Of a stretch of 64,000 bases of DNA, positions 53,601-64,000 are shown piece after piece (the stretch's first letter is position 1; every line of letters starts with the position of its first letter). This stretch comes from Cladobotryum mycophilum (taxonomy: Eukaryota; Ascomycota; Sordariomycetes; Hypocreales; Hypocreaceae): the NCBI GenBank assembly GCA_036429605.1, contig JAVFKD010000015.1, forward strand, positions 457,421 through 521,420. The letters are read 5' to 3'. Under the pieces are notes generated by a model. It did not search any database. It saw only the letters and a list, made by a program, of their open reading frames with translations, and was not told the DNA's origin. Both the position numbers and the translations under genes were made by a program.

Positions 53601-55106
53601 CTAATAGAGCAATCCACAAGCATCCACATATTTAGTGTTGATACCGGTGAGAAAATTAGGGACTTTGAATGCGTTGAACGACCAAAAGTTTTCGAGTTTT
53701 CACATGATTCCACGCTGATAGCAGTCGGATATTATTCTGGTACAGTCAGGATTTGGAAAATAGACACCGGCGTTTGTCTTCAGGTGTTGGAAGGTCATGC
53801 CTCTGTAGTCACGTCAGTCAACTTCTCTCATGATTCAGCCACCGTCCTCTCATCGTCATGGGACAACACACTGCGTATATGGAGCTGTGGGGGTGATGGT
53901 AGATTTGGTCAAATTCCAGACGACAACGAATCGATCGATCGAATTGAAATCTCGCCAGACTTCAAGTTAATCCTGGCTAAGGGCTCCGGTATTTCAAAAA
54001 TTTGGCGCGCTGAAGGTGGCGATCTACTGAAAGAGTTTCGCGATGATTATGATTATTCAGTCTCGCATGATTCATCAGTGGTGGCAGAGCATCGAGAAAA
54101 TGGGACCATTCAAACGTGGCACTTTGATGGCGCTGCTCTCGTGCAACATGCGGAGGTTCATGTACCTCAAACCTGGTATCTGAATGATCACCGGTGGTGT
54201 CTCTCGCCAGACCTCAAACTTGTGGCTTATCTTGAAACGGATGATATGCTTCACGTTACAAATGTCGATACTGGAGAGCTCGTTCGAAAAACCAGGCTCA
54301 TCCCAAACAAATTTGACAGAATAATCTTTTCTCCAGATTCATCGCTCATCGTTGTACATCGACAGCGAGACCCCTACATGTCCCTCGACGCACACCTGAT
54401 TTGGAAACTACGATTAGACTCACAAGAGCCGGCGCAAGAAGTCAAAGGTATTTCCTGCGGTTTCGACCTGGCTGCCATTTCACCCAGTTTGAGACATATC
54501 GCATATTCTGATGGCGAATACATGGTCTATATACAAGACATTGACAACGGGAATACGTTGCATAAAGTGGAATTTGGAAACGTGGACTCGCTTGTTTTTT
54601 CGCATGATTCATCACTGGTGGCAATGGCCGATACTCATGGGGCGCTCGTTCAAATCTGGTCCTTGGAAAAGGGCGCTTGGATGTACACCATCAACCTCAA
54701 TCTAGGAATTGAATTTGATCGTATAGCAATGTCATTTACGAGTGATGACGTGAGTCTAAATACAAAATACGGGGTTATAGGGCTGCGGAAGCCAGGGGTT
54801 TTCACAACCAATATGCCTCCCGATCAAGACGGTAGCCCGACATATCGCATTGGATTGGGTACAGCTGCCAAGCAACAGTGGCTTACATGGAATGGGAAGA
54901 ACTTGTTATGGATCCCCGCCAAATATCGGACTAATCAGGGATGTACGGCTGGGTCTACCGCTTTATTCCTCAATAAAGGAACGAAGTCGGCGGCGATACT
55001 TGGGTTTTCGCCTGAGAACCTACCGGAAATATTCCACTCCTTTCCAGAGGGAAACATGGACGAACTCCCTGAAGAAATTAAACGAAGCAGGGGGCTCTGG
55101 ACGTGA
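50659..55106 (+). CDS. NACHT-WD40 STAND protein (NLR-like)
   Basis: Residues 1 to about 138 (50659 to about 51071, MDSITIPGISITDAIQLAAQ) form an all-helical N-terminal domain of fungal STAND proteins. The NACHT part (to 52777) has Walker A WLCGLAGTGKST, Walker B IIVVFDALDECD and a FFVTSRPELP sensor-like motif. A 52-bp intron (52778-52829; GTATGT...CACTAAC...CGTAG) leads to exon 52830-55106, with at least seven divergent WD40 blades marked by FSHDSS and IW/VW pairs. Such proteins are NLR-like receptors in fungi; the propeller is the presumed ligand sensor. The join between helical domain and NACHT frame (51070-51120) is unsettled: a 43-bp intron (GTTGAC...TTCTAG) would work in phase, but FILD, typical of the linker, is encoded within it, so a one-base frame error near 51118 is also possible. 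Confidence 0.85.
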
Positions 55107-57095
55107 AAGAGATAGCTAGTATAAAGCATGCAGAAGTAGGCAGAGAGGCATGGCAACGCAATGGTCAAAGAGATATAGCAGAAACAAGACATTGAAATGC
55201 AAAGAAGTTGAACATAGTCCAGAGCTGTCAAAGTATAGCTTAAGTGCCCTATTAAAAGCGTAATATGATCTGTTGAGCTACGATCATCGAGAGACTCAAA
55301 TATTTTCCAGCAATTAATACTACCTTCCAGGTTGTATCTTGGGCCTAAGAGTGAAACCCTCACACAGCCATGTCACGGCTTTCCTCTATGAGCGACGACC
55401 TTCCTTACAGTAGAGCATTCTGCCGCTATCCTGCTGCAGCAACCAACTTCATCCAACAAGTGCCCAGTATACCTCTTATCACGGGGGTCATACAATACCC
55501 CGTGTAACCCCGCGTTTCTTGTATATCCCTCAATTTCGTTCTTAGTCATAAAAGATCTGAACTTCACACAAGGTGAGGTGCCGCGATGTCAGTGAGCCGG
55601 GCTCGTGTAGTAAGGAGAGTGGAGGAGAGGTCATGTTGAACTATTACGTAACCTGTCACTCATCTGGTCCCCTGACACGCGACCCGGGCACATTAGCCTT
55701 TGCTCATGTTTCTCCGGCGCAAGAATGCCCCAGCAATACAATACACGCAAACTCATTGCTCAATTTCATCCTTATCCAGTGCCAACATAAAACCTCTCTA
55801 GGTTATCCTTATTGGGAAACGCCCAGAACGTCACAGTGACAGGCGTGCCTGACTGCTGGCGTTAGTTAAAAAAGGTGGCACAAACTTCCTCGGTTCTAGA
55901 TTTGGTTTTTATACCATCCATGGAGATTATCTAATGAAAGTTACATGCCCTAGGGGTCGCCAAAATAGATGGGCGATGGTCCTTTCTTCTCTTACTGGCA
56001 TGTGTCAGACGCCTAATTCTCTGTCTGAGTGATGCTCTTATGCAGTATTACTATCGTATTGCAACGTTCTTGTCCCAGAGTAAAGTCTAGAGTGGCCACT
56101 CATGAGGAACCCCGCTTCTGCTGAAAAGTTAACCAACGTAAGCCATCCAGCTGCCGATGTCATTGGTTTCAAGTAGGTGGGCTTTGGCGCGGGGGGTTCA
56201 TCTACCCCGCCCCTAGATCCGCGGGGCGCTCCCGCTTCCCGTCGTTTCCCAATTGCCATTCAACGCACTCCGCAGACAGCTCTCCCTAATCTTATGTCAG
56301 TAGTTAGGTAGGCCCTCTAGAAGTGCAGCTCCCTGGTTGGGACTCTCGGGCGGCAGTGCATTGTCGTGTTTGTGGCTCTCTGGTATCGTAAGCATAGAAC
56401 GGTGATTACCTCTAATTAGATGTTTCATCCACCCACCCCAAAGGACTTGGGCTGCATGACGTGGTAACGGGCCTGGCTTTGTTTTCTCACCGTATTGCCT
56501 GTGGCGGCCATATCATGGCAACATGATACTTCTAACGGTTGCAGGTTAGGGGGTTGGTCATCTTAGTAATTTAAGACTTTTTCTGCTATGTAGTGGATCT
56601 AAATACAACTGCGAATGACATAATAACCTGCATATAAGTGGTTACTTCAAGCTACCTGGAATCCAGCCTCCTTGTACAATGCTCCCCTCTCTGCACCTCT
56701 TACAGTAGTCAAAGAGCTATCGAACATAGGAGCTAATTAGTCGTTGACACGTTATCAAGAACCTGTCGTTTTCTTGGTCTTGAGCCGTGGGATTGGCTGG
56801 ATGATCGGAAATCGGGGTAGTAGCTAGGGGATGGGGCGGAAAACATCAAATGAAAGAAGCCAGGAGAAAAGAATTGTTACTTTGAGTGGACACTTGCAGC
56901 TACATTGTTGAAATCACCGCATAAAGGTAGCATGTACTGTGGTTTCTATTATCGCTCACAGCGTCCGTAAGATACTTTCATCCAACTATTTATACGCACC
57001 CAGCATTCTCTTTCTGCATCTATTACATCTCTTCTCCCCATAACGAACAAACAACATCACTCTTTTTACCTTGATCATCATTATCCTTTATCAAA
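55107..57095. other. 2-kb interval with one copy of a dispersed repeat
   Basis: No gene supported. It contains the first copy of the approximately 170-bp repeat at 55372-55545 and, at its right end, the promoter of the four-exon orphan gene. Short frames (for example 56038-56259 minus) show no motif. Confidence 0.5.
55372..55545. repeat. Dispersed repeat, copy A
   Basis: Similar over about 170 bp to 60028-60185: shared blocks include CATTCTGCCGCT, CAACCAACTTCATCCAACAAG, ACCTCTTATC and AACCCCGCGTTTCTTGTATA. It has no obvious terminal inverted repeats or target duplication. Copy B lies directly upstream of the second HNH gene; copy A has no gene after it. Confidence 0.8.
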
Positions 57096-57961
57096 ATGTC
57101 TACTACGTACACGGTGAGCGTTGAAAATGACCGCGGGGCTAACACTAGCTACGCGGTCTTTATGGATACCCCTGAGTTCTCTGGGGGCAACCAACCTTGG
57201 CTGAACGTCTGGTACACGTCGTTCGTCCCTTATCATGGGAACTTTGAAATCGTAACCGGAGCGGACTTTTATCCTTGTGAGTAACACGCTTGGCTAATTG
57301 GGCTTGATTACTAGGTGAACTCTCATTCTAACACATGATTCTCTAGGGGTGGGCACGGTACCCACGTCTCCTGCACCAGGCGTTGTAGTTACGTCTGGTA
57401 TGAGCCTGTTGGCGAATTTGGGCACAACGGCCAACCCTGGGGGTAAGAAAGAGATCATTGTTTCATACTGGTCGTTCGGTAGTTGAACTAATATCTTTTC
57501 AACAGCTACTTTCGATTTGAAGATCATACAGAATTTCCCAACTCTCACAGAAGTCACTCCGACTGCTGTTTCCGGTGCATTTGAGATTGACACTGGAACT
57601 GACTTCAATGTACCCAACAACACCTACCTCGTTGGACTCGCAAAGGTTAACAACCGGGGACAAGTCGTGCCAGTTGCGTCGGTACGTGTATTCAAGTAAG
57701 ATTAATTGACCAGTGACTGATTTCGACTACTAGGTTGCCCCAAGAAACAATGAGAAAATCCAGATCACCCCAAAGATGAAGTTCTTCGTCAGCGAAAGTC
57801 AGCAGATACCAGGTGAAATTGTGGACCGCTCAGCCGTAGTTAGAGACGGTGCAACCATTGACTTTAGCAGTGGTGAAGGACAAGGCAAGTTCTACGCCAG
57901 GGTTGTCCAGGAAACAAATGGACGGTTCAATGTCACCTATTATGATAACTTTCAAGACTAA
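57096..57961 (+). CDS. Four-exon orphan protein, 226 aa
   Basis: Exons 57096-57276, 57347-57442, 57506-57681 and 57734-57961 join in one frame through introns of 70, 63 and 52 bp, each GT...AG. The N-terminus has no signal peptide (MSTTYTVSVENDRGANTSYA). The sequence alternates polar and hydrophobic residues (YAVFMDTPEF, PWLNVWYTSF, FEIVTGADFYPW, FEIDTGTDFNVPNN), suggesting a beta-sandwich, and is rich in Asn, Thr, Val and Gly. Two similar segments, FEIVTGADF and FEIDTGTDF, about 80 residues apart hint at an internal duplication. I do not recognise the family. It lies between an NLR-like gene and an HNH nuclease gene on the same strand. Confidence 0.75.
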
Positions 57962-58285
57962 GAAGCTAGAATGATGCCTATTTTGGCGGAAATGTATCGC
58001 GACGAGAATCTGGCCAGGTGGCCCCAGATATGTGTATCGAAGTCGGGTACCTATAGACTTTATGTCTGTAGTAATTGAAACTTGGCCATAGATACTGCTG
58101 TTTCAGTCACAGAATGAGATTCCGTCTCTGCTCTTCGGATCACTTTCAGCATTTCCTGATGTCATAACCGAGGCTAGCCGGATCGGGTTCAGTGAGTTCC
58201 GTCATGACTTGTCTAATAATGGGTAATTATAACTGCATGCCGAAAGGCCACAAGTCCGGCACATGGGAATGATCCATCGTCATTC
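57962..58285. other. Short intergenic region
   Basis: About 320 bp containing the 3' flank of the orphan gene and the promoter of the first HNH gene. Nothing further recognised. Confidence 0.5.
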
Positions 58286-59687
58286 ATGGCAAGCATCTAT
58301 ACAGATAGCCGAAATGATGCAGCTGTGAGAAGGAAGGAGAGGGTGAATGCCGTCTGCGATTCAGATAGCTCTAGTGCCACAGCCTCACCTCTCCACCGTC
58401 ACCAAGCGTCTCTAGAGGACGTTATTCGTTTCGTCTCTGAGCCTCCGCTATCGTCTCAGCAGCGCGAAGATTATCATGGGAGGCTCTACCAAATAATAAT
58501 TCATTTCGAAGAAGCCGCGGAAAATAACCCCAAGCCCGGTCAAGGGAGCGAGTACAATCGGACAGCGCTGGTTCGCTACACATACGAGTATGCACGTTGC
58601 CAAGAATCCAAGGATAATTTCCTGAGAGCCTTTTTCGGAACCATGACGCATTTCCTCGAAAATACCCAGGATTTTGACCTGAGGAATGACAAGAAACTAG
58701 AGGAAGATGCTAGATTCGCCTTAAACGGCTTTGCGGACCAGTTGTTTGACAACTTCTTTTTGCCATGTTCGCTTCTTCTTGATTCCACATGCGCTTTCTT
58801 TATGTCGCGACTAACCAAGACGCGCAGTACAAGCTTCGGCTCGAAAGACGCCGCAGCCATCCCCTGCAACCAGCTCTGTTATTGAGGGAGTGGGTGGAGC
58901 ATATAATCTTGCTGGAACACAGGATCGAATAGCGGTTCTCCGGCGGGACTGCCTGACCCGTGATCATCACCGGTGCGTGATATCACGAGCGTTTGATCGC
59001 AAGGTGGCGATTGATCGTGCACGGAAATTTGGACAAGCTCAGGCACGAGACGATGATGGCGTGTTACTGCAAGGCCCGGGTATTAGGAACGACTTTGCAA
59101 CCCTAGAAGTTGCCCACATTCTACCGCATTCCTTGACAAAAGGTCGAGCAGATTCAGAAGTGGTAAACGCTCAGACTACCATGACAGTCTGTTCCGCGGC
59201 TAACGATGATCAGGACTTGACAAAAAAGGCAGCGCTTTCAATTCTTAACATGTTTGACAGCGGTGTCGTTCCGCTTATTGACGGCGTGGATATCGATCGC
59301 CCTTATAACGCTATAACCTTGACAAAGGAGCTTCATGAAGTGTTTGGCAGCTTCAAGATACATTTCGAACCCGCCCAAGACCAAGAACACACTTATACTA
59401 TAGATCACTTTCCTCCTTACTTTCCATTGATGGGGCTGGCGCTTCCCGTAACTCGCACGCTGTTGGTCACATCGGATCGAATAATCGACCCCCCAAAGGC
59501 TCGTCTTCTAGCTCTTCGCAGCGCAATTGGCCATATTCTACATTTGTCTGCTGCCGGCGATTACATCGATAGACTATTCCGAGACATGGAGGAGAATGAC
59601 ATACGCGAAGATGGGTCGACAGATATGGCTCGGATTTTGAGGCTCAGGTTGGAGGGCTGGCTGGACGGGACGATTAATGCCCACTGA
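58286..59687 (+). CDS. HNH nuclease domain protein, copy 1
   Basis: Exons 58286-58766, 58828-59162 and 59214-59687, about 429 aa. Intron 1 is 61 bp (GTTCGC...ACTAAC...CGCAG). Intron 2 is 51 bp (GTAAAC...GCTAAC...ATCAG) and in frame, so retention would insert 17 residues. Residues 1-160 form a helical domain (LHRHQASLEDVIRFVSEPPL and NRTALVRYTYEYARC). The HNH_2-type core starts at RRDCLTRDHHRCVISRAFD and includes the metal/catalytic segment LEVAHILPHSLTK, followed by NMFDSGV, GVDIDRPYNAITLTKELH and LFGSFKIHFEP-like sequence. This domain set is frequent in filamentous fungi; DNA cleavage is expected from the fold, but the biological role is not known to me. It is followed 0.6 kb later by a paralogue. 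Confidence 0.85.
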
Positions 59688-60266
59688 ACAAAAGCATTCA
59701 CAGCACTTTGTAGAACTGAACTTGCGGTGAGTGACATTGAATGTGGCTATATGGGAGCCCGTATACCCTGACATCAAGGCTAGGAAACTCATGTTGTTCC
59801 ATTTTGATGATCTCACTGTTGAGCTATGGGATATCCACAAGCAAACATATCGTAAAGGAGTTTTTACTGCATGCAAACACTGGCTGGCCAATAGCTGTCT
59901 CGCCCAATTCACAGCTACCAAGCCCCAAGCTTCCATCCAACAAGGCCTAGCGCTATAGCGCTTATCTCCATCTAATCGTTACAGGATCCCACCTGCTAGC
60001 AATGCAACAGGCAGCCACCGTACACCGCTTTCCTTTATAAGCGATGACCCTACAGTAGGGCATTCTGCCGCTCCCTTGATGCAACAACCAACTTCATCCA
60101 ACAAGTTGCCCAGCATACCTCTTATCGCGGGGGTCATACAAGTATAATACCCTCTGTAACCCCGCGTTTCTTGTATATCCCCCAATTCCCTTTGTTACTC
60201 TCCATTTCCATCCGTTACTCCCTATTTCCGTTCATAGCTCATCTTTCTGCATCCTGCGATGGCAAG
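59688..60266. other. Spacer between HNH paralogues
   Basis: Contains repeat copy B at 60028-60185 and the promoter and leader of the second HNH gene. No separate gene. Confidence 0.5.
60028..60185. repeat. Dispersed repeat, copy B
   Basis: Second copy of the element at 55372-55545, roughly 80-85% similar by eye, with small indels (for example AAGTATAAT inserted after TCATAC). It ends about 80 bp before the ATG of the second HNH gene, so it may contribute its promoter. Confidence 0.8.
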
Positions 60267-61600
60267 ATGGAATCAAGCCAGCATAAGCTTGGCCTTGATG
60301 GCGAACCTGATCTCAGAGCTTCGCCCTTCCACCGCCATCAGTCATCACTAGAAGAAATCATCAATTTTGCTAGCGGACCAAGCTTCACAGATACTGAGCG
60401 TCAGCAAGCCAAGGGAAGATTCTACAATATAGTTGGGCATTTCGAAGCAAACAATGCCAATAAGAGTCGGGGGTACAATCGGCCTGCGCTAGTTCGTCTT
60501 ACATACGAGTTCGCTTGTTCTGAAGAGTCCCAAGACAACTATCTCCGTGCCTTTTTCGAAAATGCAAATCTTCCGCTCGAAGGCCCCCAAGTTTTTGACT
60601 GTAGTGATCAGCTCCTAGAGGAAAACCTTCGCAAAGTTGTCAATCATTTTGCCGATTATCTATTTGAGAACTTCTTCTTGCCTTATTCGTTTCCACCGAT
60701 CACATAATCTTCTTCATCTGCTGACCAGTCTGCTTAGTAAAGGCTTCGGCCAAGCAGACACCACAACCCACACCCGCGACTCATTCGGCTGTGGAGAAAG
60801 TGGCCGGCCCGCAGGATTTCGTCGGGACAAGAGATCGAGTGTCTGCTCTCCGGCGCGACTGTCTGGATCGTGACCACCATCGTTGTGTGATATCACGGGC
60901 GTTTCATTACGGGGAAGCAGAAAAGCGTCTTAAAGGAGAGCACCAACCAGCACGAGACGATAACGGCGTACCACTGGTGGGCCCAAATACCGGAAACATT
61001 TTTTCTGAGCTGGAGGTGGCCCATATTCTGCCACACTCATTGACCAAATCGCACGCAGAAGACTCACAACTGGTAAATATCATCCGCACAATCTCCCTTT
61101 ATATACTTAGCCGCTAATATCGAGAAGAACCTCAGTAGACAGACAGCGCTCTTCATTCTGAACATGTTTGATCACGGAGTTGTGCATATTATCGATGGTG
61201 TTGACATTGATCGACCGCGTAATGCCATCACCTTGACTCTCGACCTTCATAGACGGTTTGGAGAGTTTAAAATCTTCTTTGAGCCTGTCGTGGGACAAAA
61301 ACACACATATACCATTGACAGATTCCCCCTAACCTGCCGGGAATGGGTATTACATTCCCAGTCACACGCACTTTATTGCTAGCGCCTAACCGAACAATCG
61401 ATGCTCCCTCGCCTCGTCTGCTGGCTCTTCACCGAGCTATTGGTCACATTCTTCATCTTTCCGCCGCGGGCGCATATATCGATGATATGTTTCGGGATTT
61501 AGAAATGAACGGTGTGAGTGCGGATGGATCAACGGATCTAGCACAATTCGTTAAACTCGGACTCGGTGGGTGGTTGGATGGGACGATTAATGCCTACTAG
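60267..61600 (+). CDS. HNH nuclease domain protein, copy 2 (frame disrupted)
   Basis: Paralogue of the gene at 58286, starting MESSQHKLGLDGEPD. It keeps the helical domain (FHRHQSSLEEIINFASGPSF and NRPALVRLTYEFA), the HNH core (RRDCLDRDHHRCVISRAF and ELEVAHILPHSLTK) and the C-terminal GGWLDGTINAY. Exon 2 (about 60738-61072) and exon 3 (61143-61600) are joined by a 70-bp intron (GTAAAT...GCTAAT...GACAG). Two problems remain. The exon 1 donor used in copy 1 (CCAT|GTTCG) reads CCTT|ATTCG here, so that donor is lost or shifted. The frame also breaks at a C5 run (61325-61329), where one extra C would restore the paralogous sequence. The gene could be functional with an assembly error or an early pseudogene. 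Confidence 0.75.
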
Positions 61601-64000
61601 CATTAAGCATTGTTCGATTTCCTAAAGCTGCAAGGGATTTGGGCCTGTATGGGGTTGGTGTTTATCTTGTTTTAGAATAATGAGTTTTTATGTTAATATG
61701 TAATGATGATTTGACGATAGAGAGACCATAGGACAAGATTCCTTTGAGTGTTGGTTCACAATAACGGCCGAAAGAAGTGTGTATTTAGTGAGTGAGTATG
61801 GTGTCGTCTGGTGTTCGTCCCTCACATGTGGGGCATCACATCACTAAGGGCTTAAAGTATACAAACATATTAGATGATGGAAGCGATTAGTTGAAAATAT
61901 AGTATTTTTTAGAAGATTTCAACTATTGTATAGATACAAGTAAAATTACAGGAACTCATAGATACCCAAGAAACTTGCATCAACACAGAGATCTTCAACA
62001 GACCCTGAACCTGTCGGGTAACCTTTCATTTATCCAGGTGCATGGATCTCGTCTCCATCTCAGTGGATGCCCCCCTTGCATCTGCAGGTACCCTTAGCGC
62101 TGTAACGCTTCCCACAAGCGCGCTGTACCCTCCGCACAAGCCACCCGCAGCATCCCCACCAAACCCCTAAGCGCGTTCCACTCCTCCCCTAAAACTCCTT
62201 ACACCTTCCAACCTCCATCCTGGAACCTTCAACTTTCAACTTCCATCCCCAAAAAACCACCCACCCACCCACCCAAAAAGTCCGTCAGCTGCCAGCACTT
62301 GCAAACCCTTCGCTCAACCACCACCCCAACGCCGCAAAAACAAACAAACAGAAGCAGAAGATCAATTCACTTATTGTTCACCTGTGCAGGAGAAAGAAAA
62401 AAAACTCTGCACGCGGAAAAATACTGCTGCCCGATGCCCGAAGCAAAAATACGCCTATAAAAGATCGTTTTCGTCTGCGCCAGATGCCTTTGCACTTCCC
62501 CTCTTCCTACCTCATCACCACATTTCCCTTCCTCTTCATCATCACCTCCGGCTTTCCCTTCTCTTCACCATCATCATCACCATCACCATCCGCATCACTG
62601 CACCTGTCCGCATTATAGCTGCAAAGCTATGGTGCATCTCCCTCTTCCTTTTCGCATCACCCACTTCCTCGCATCACCCTCCTCCCCCTCACATCACCTT
62701 CTTCCCTCTCGCATCACCCGCCGCAAGGCAACTTCCCCGCTCATCTGCATTGCCTTTCTTTCTTCCTTTCGTGCAAGGCTCTGGCGTTTGGCGTTCACGG
62801 TAGGCGTATGGCGTTTTCGGCGTTGGCGAATCTGGCGTTTACGGCGTTGGGGAGTTGGGGCGTAGGGGCGTTTTGCATTTCGTTGCTTTCGAGGCGTTTA
62901 CGGCGTTCCGGTTGCTTTGTTTGCTTTTAGGGTGGGGAGCATTATTATTGCATTCAGGGTTGGGGAGTATTCTTATTGCTTTTCAGGGCGGGGGTTCTGC
63001 TTTTCCGGTAAGGCGTTTGGAGTTTCGGCGTTGATCTTTTTGCCTCTCTGTATCCTCTTGTTTTCTTTCTTTCTTTCTTTCTTCCCCTCTTTCCCTTCCT
63101 TTCTATCCCTTTCCCTTTTCCCCAGTGGGCCGTGGGCATTACAAAAAAGCGTGGGATCTATTTGGGGCCTTGGGGCCTTTGCCTGTGCTGATGATACATC
63201 TCACATAGAGCTTTTGGGGAGATTCCAGATGGAAGTTTTGGTTTTACCTTTTCTTCGGAAGAGACGAACCGCCATCTTGGGATCGAGTGACCCATACCAA
63301 GAACAGAAATCTGAGCAGGCATAGCTTCCACCTTTTCGTTTTGTCTTTGCCCTTTTCCTTTTTTCTTCTGTCGCTGTTTTTTTCTCTCGGCTTAGAGTGA
63401 TAGAGATAGTCTCTTTGTGTTTTTGATGCTCATGTAGCCGCAATGACCGACACCTTTTCCCTCATCGAAGAAGCCTTCTCTCCTTTTGCGCCGTGGATTT
63501 TGCTTCCTGTGCTAAAAAATGCAGTGTTTTGTGACATGAACATGCAAACATCCCACACGAAAACATATTCACGGAGTTTGAGGACCCAGAGATGCTGATG
63601 AACAAAAAAAACAAAGATATAGTTTTCAATCGGAGCAGGCTGAGCATATTTTTGGAACCAAATTTATTATTTCCCACACAGAGCTGGGGGAAGGAAGTCT
63701 ACGATGGATGGAGATGGGGGATATGGGGAAGAGGGGATATGAATGGGATGGAAAGTTTTTTACAGTGCGCCCGGTGATGACCAAAGGACCAAAAAGCCAA
63801 ATTTGCAGGCAGCAGCAGCGTTTTTTTCGCATCTCCAGAGATGGAGTCGATAAGCTACAAGCTGCGAGTTGTCGTTGAGAACACAAGAGAGCTAATCTGA
63901 GGGCCTGAATGCACTTTTCCTTTATGTACGGAGTTTGACCTGGAAGTCCAGAGTAAAACAAATAGGAGGAGGGGGACTGAAGAAGAATCAAGAATATCGA
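61601..64000. other. Right-edge region without a supported gene
   Basis: 2.4 kb of C/T-rich tracts (62.5-62.75 kb, TCACCATCA-type words), a GGCGTT-rich stretch (62.78-63.03 kb) and a long pyrimidine run (63.06-63.13 kb). This resembles a long fungal promoter or 5' leader for a gene beyond the right edge. An ATG at 63443 opens only about 50 codons without a motif. Confidence 0.5.
62780..63030. repeat. Degenerate GGCGTT(T/C)ACGGCGTT minisatellite
   Basis: About a dozen GGCGTT words at irregular 8-20 bp spacing, with GGCGTTTACGGCGTT occurring exactly twice, followed by GGTTGGGGAGTATT-like repeats. It is non-coding as far as I can see. Confidence 0.65.

Noticed and set aside
1..64000. CRISPR array, rRNA or tRNA genes
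   Set aside because: No regularly spaced repeats were seen, and no cloverleaf with proper A and B boxes was recognised by eye; a tRNAscan run would be needed to exclude tRNAs fully.

Overview
The window is chromosomal DNA of a filamentous ascomycete, most likely a Sordariomycete and plausibly Hypocreales. The genes carry short introns of about 50-90 bp with GT...AG ends and CTAAC/CTGAC branch motifs. The content is typical of such fungi: EHN-type epoxide hydrolase, GT90 protein, STAND/NLR-like proteins, DUF7924 and HNH proteins, and a chromodomain Ty3/gypsy element. The genus is inference only.

Layout. 0.4-16 kb: a His-Me finger nuclease-like gene, an epoxide hydrolase, a NifS/Mo-cofactor-sulfurase-like PLP enzyme, a polytopic membrane protein, a long gene-poor gap, a DUF7924 protein with an acidic tetrapeptide repeat, and an F-box-like protein. 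16.7-23.9 kb: a complete LTR retrotransposon (chromovirus) with LTRs that look identical and a 5-bp target duplication. It reads leftward and carries an opposite-strand gene with seven exons and its own TATA box. 24.0-28.8 kb: a PNP-NACHT-ankyrin NLR-like gene whose 3' end is cut by a related solo LTR, with a decayed ankyrin remnant beyond it. 29.5-49.98 kb: mostly core genes, namely a GT90 glycosyltransferase, a secreted M6-like metalloprotease, a type II membrane glycosyltransferase-like protein, a GNAT, a (homo)serine O-acetyltransferase, a disordered protein and the splicing factor ISY1. 50.6-61.6 kb: accessory again, with a NACHT-WD40 NLR-like gene, an orphan four-exon gene and two tandem HNH nuclease paralogues. 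61.6-64 kb has no gene I can support.

How the genes relate. Two NLR-like receptors, two HNH nucleases, a PD-(D/E)XK-like DUF7924 protein and a His-Me nuclease lie around transposon sequence. This looks like variable, conflict- or recognition-type gene content between blocks of housekeeping genes. The least expected object is the spliced antisense gene inside the retrotransposon. Sense genomic RNA would carry its introns as reverse complement, so they would survive retrotransposition.

Caveat. Several reading frames break exactly at C or G homopolymers (gag, pol, M6 protease, GNAT, O-acetyltransferase twice, second HNH gene). This looks more like homopolymer-length error in the assembly than a run of pseudogenes. 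All exon joins are read by eye from splice consensus and frame continuity.
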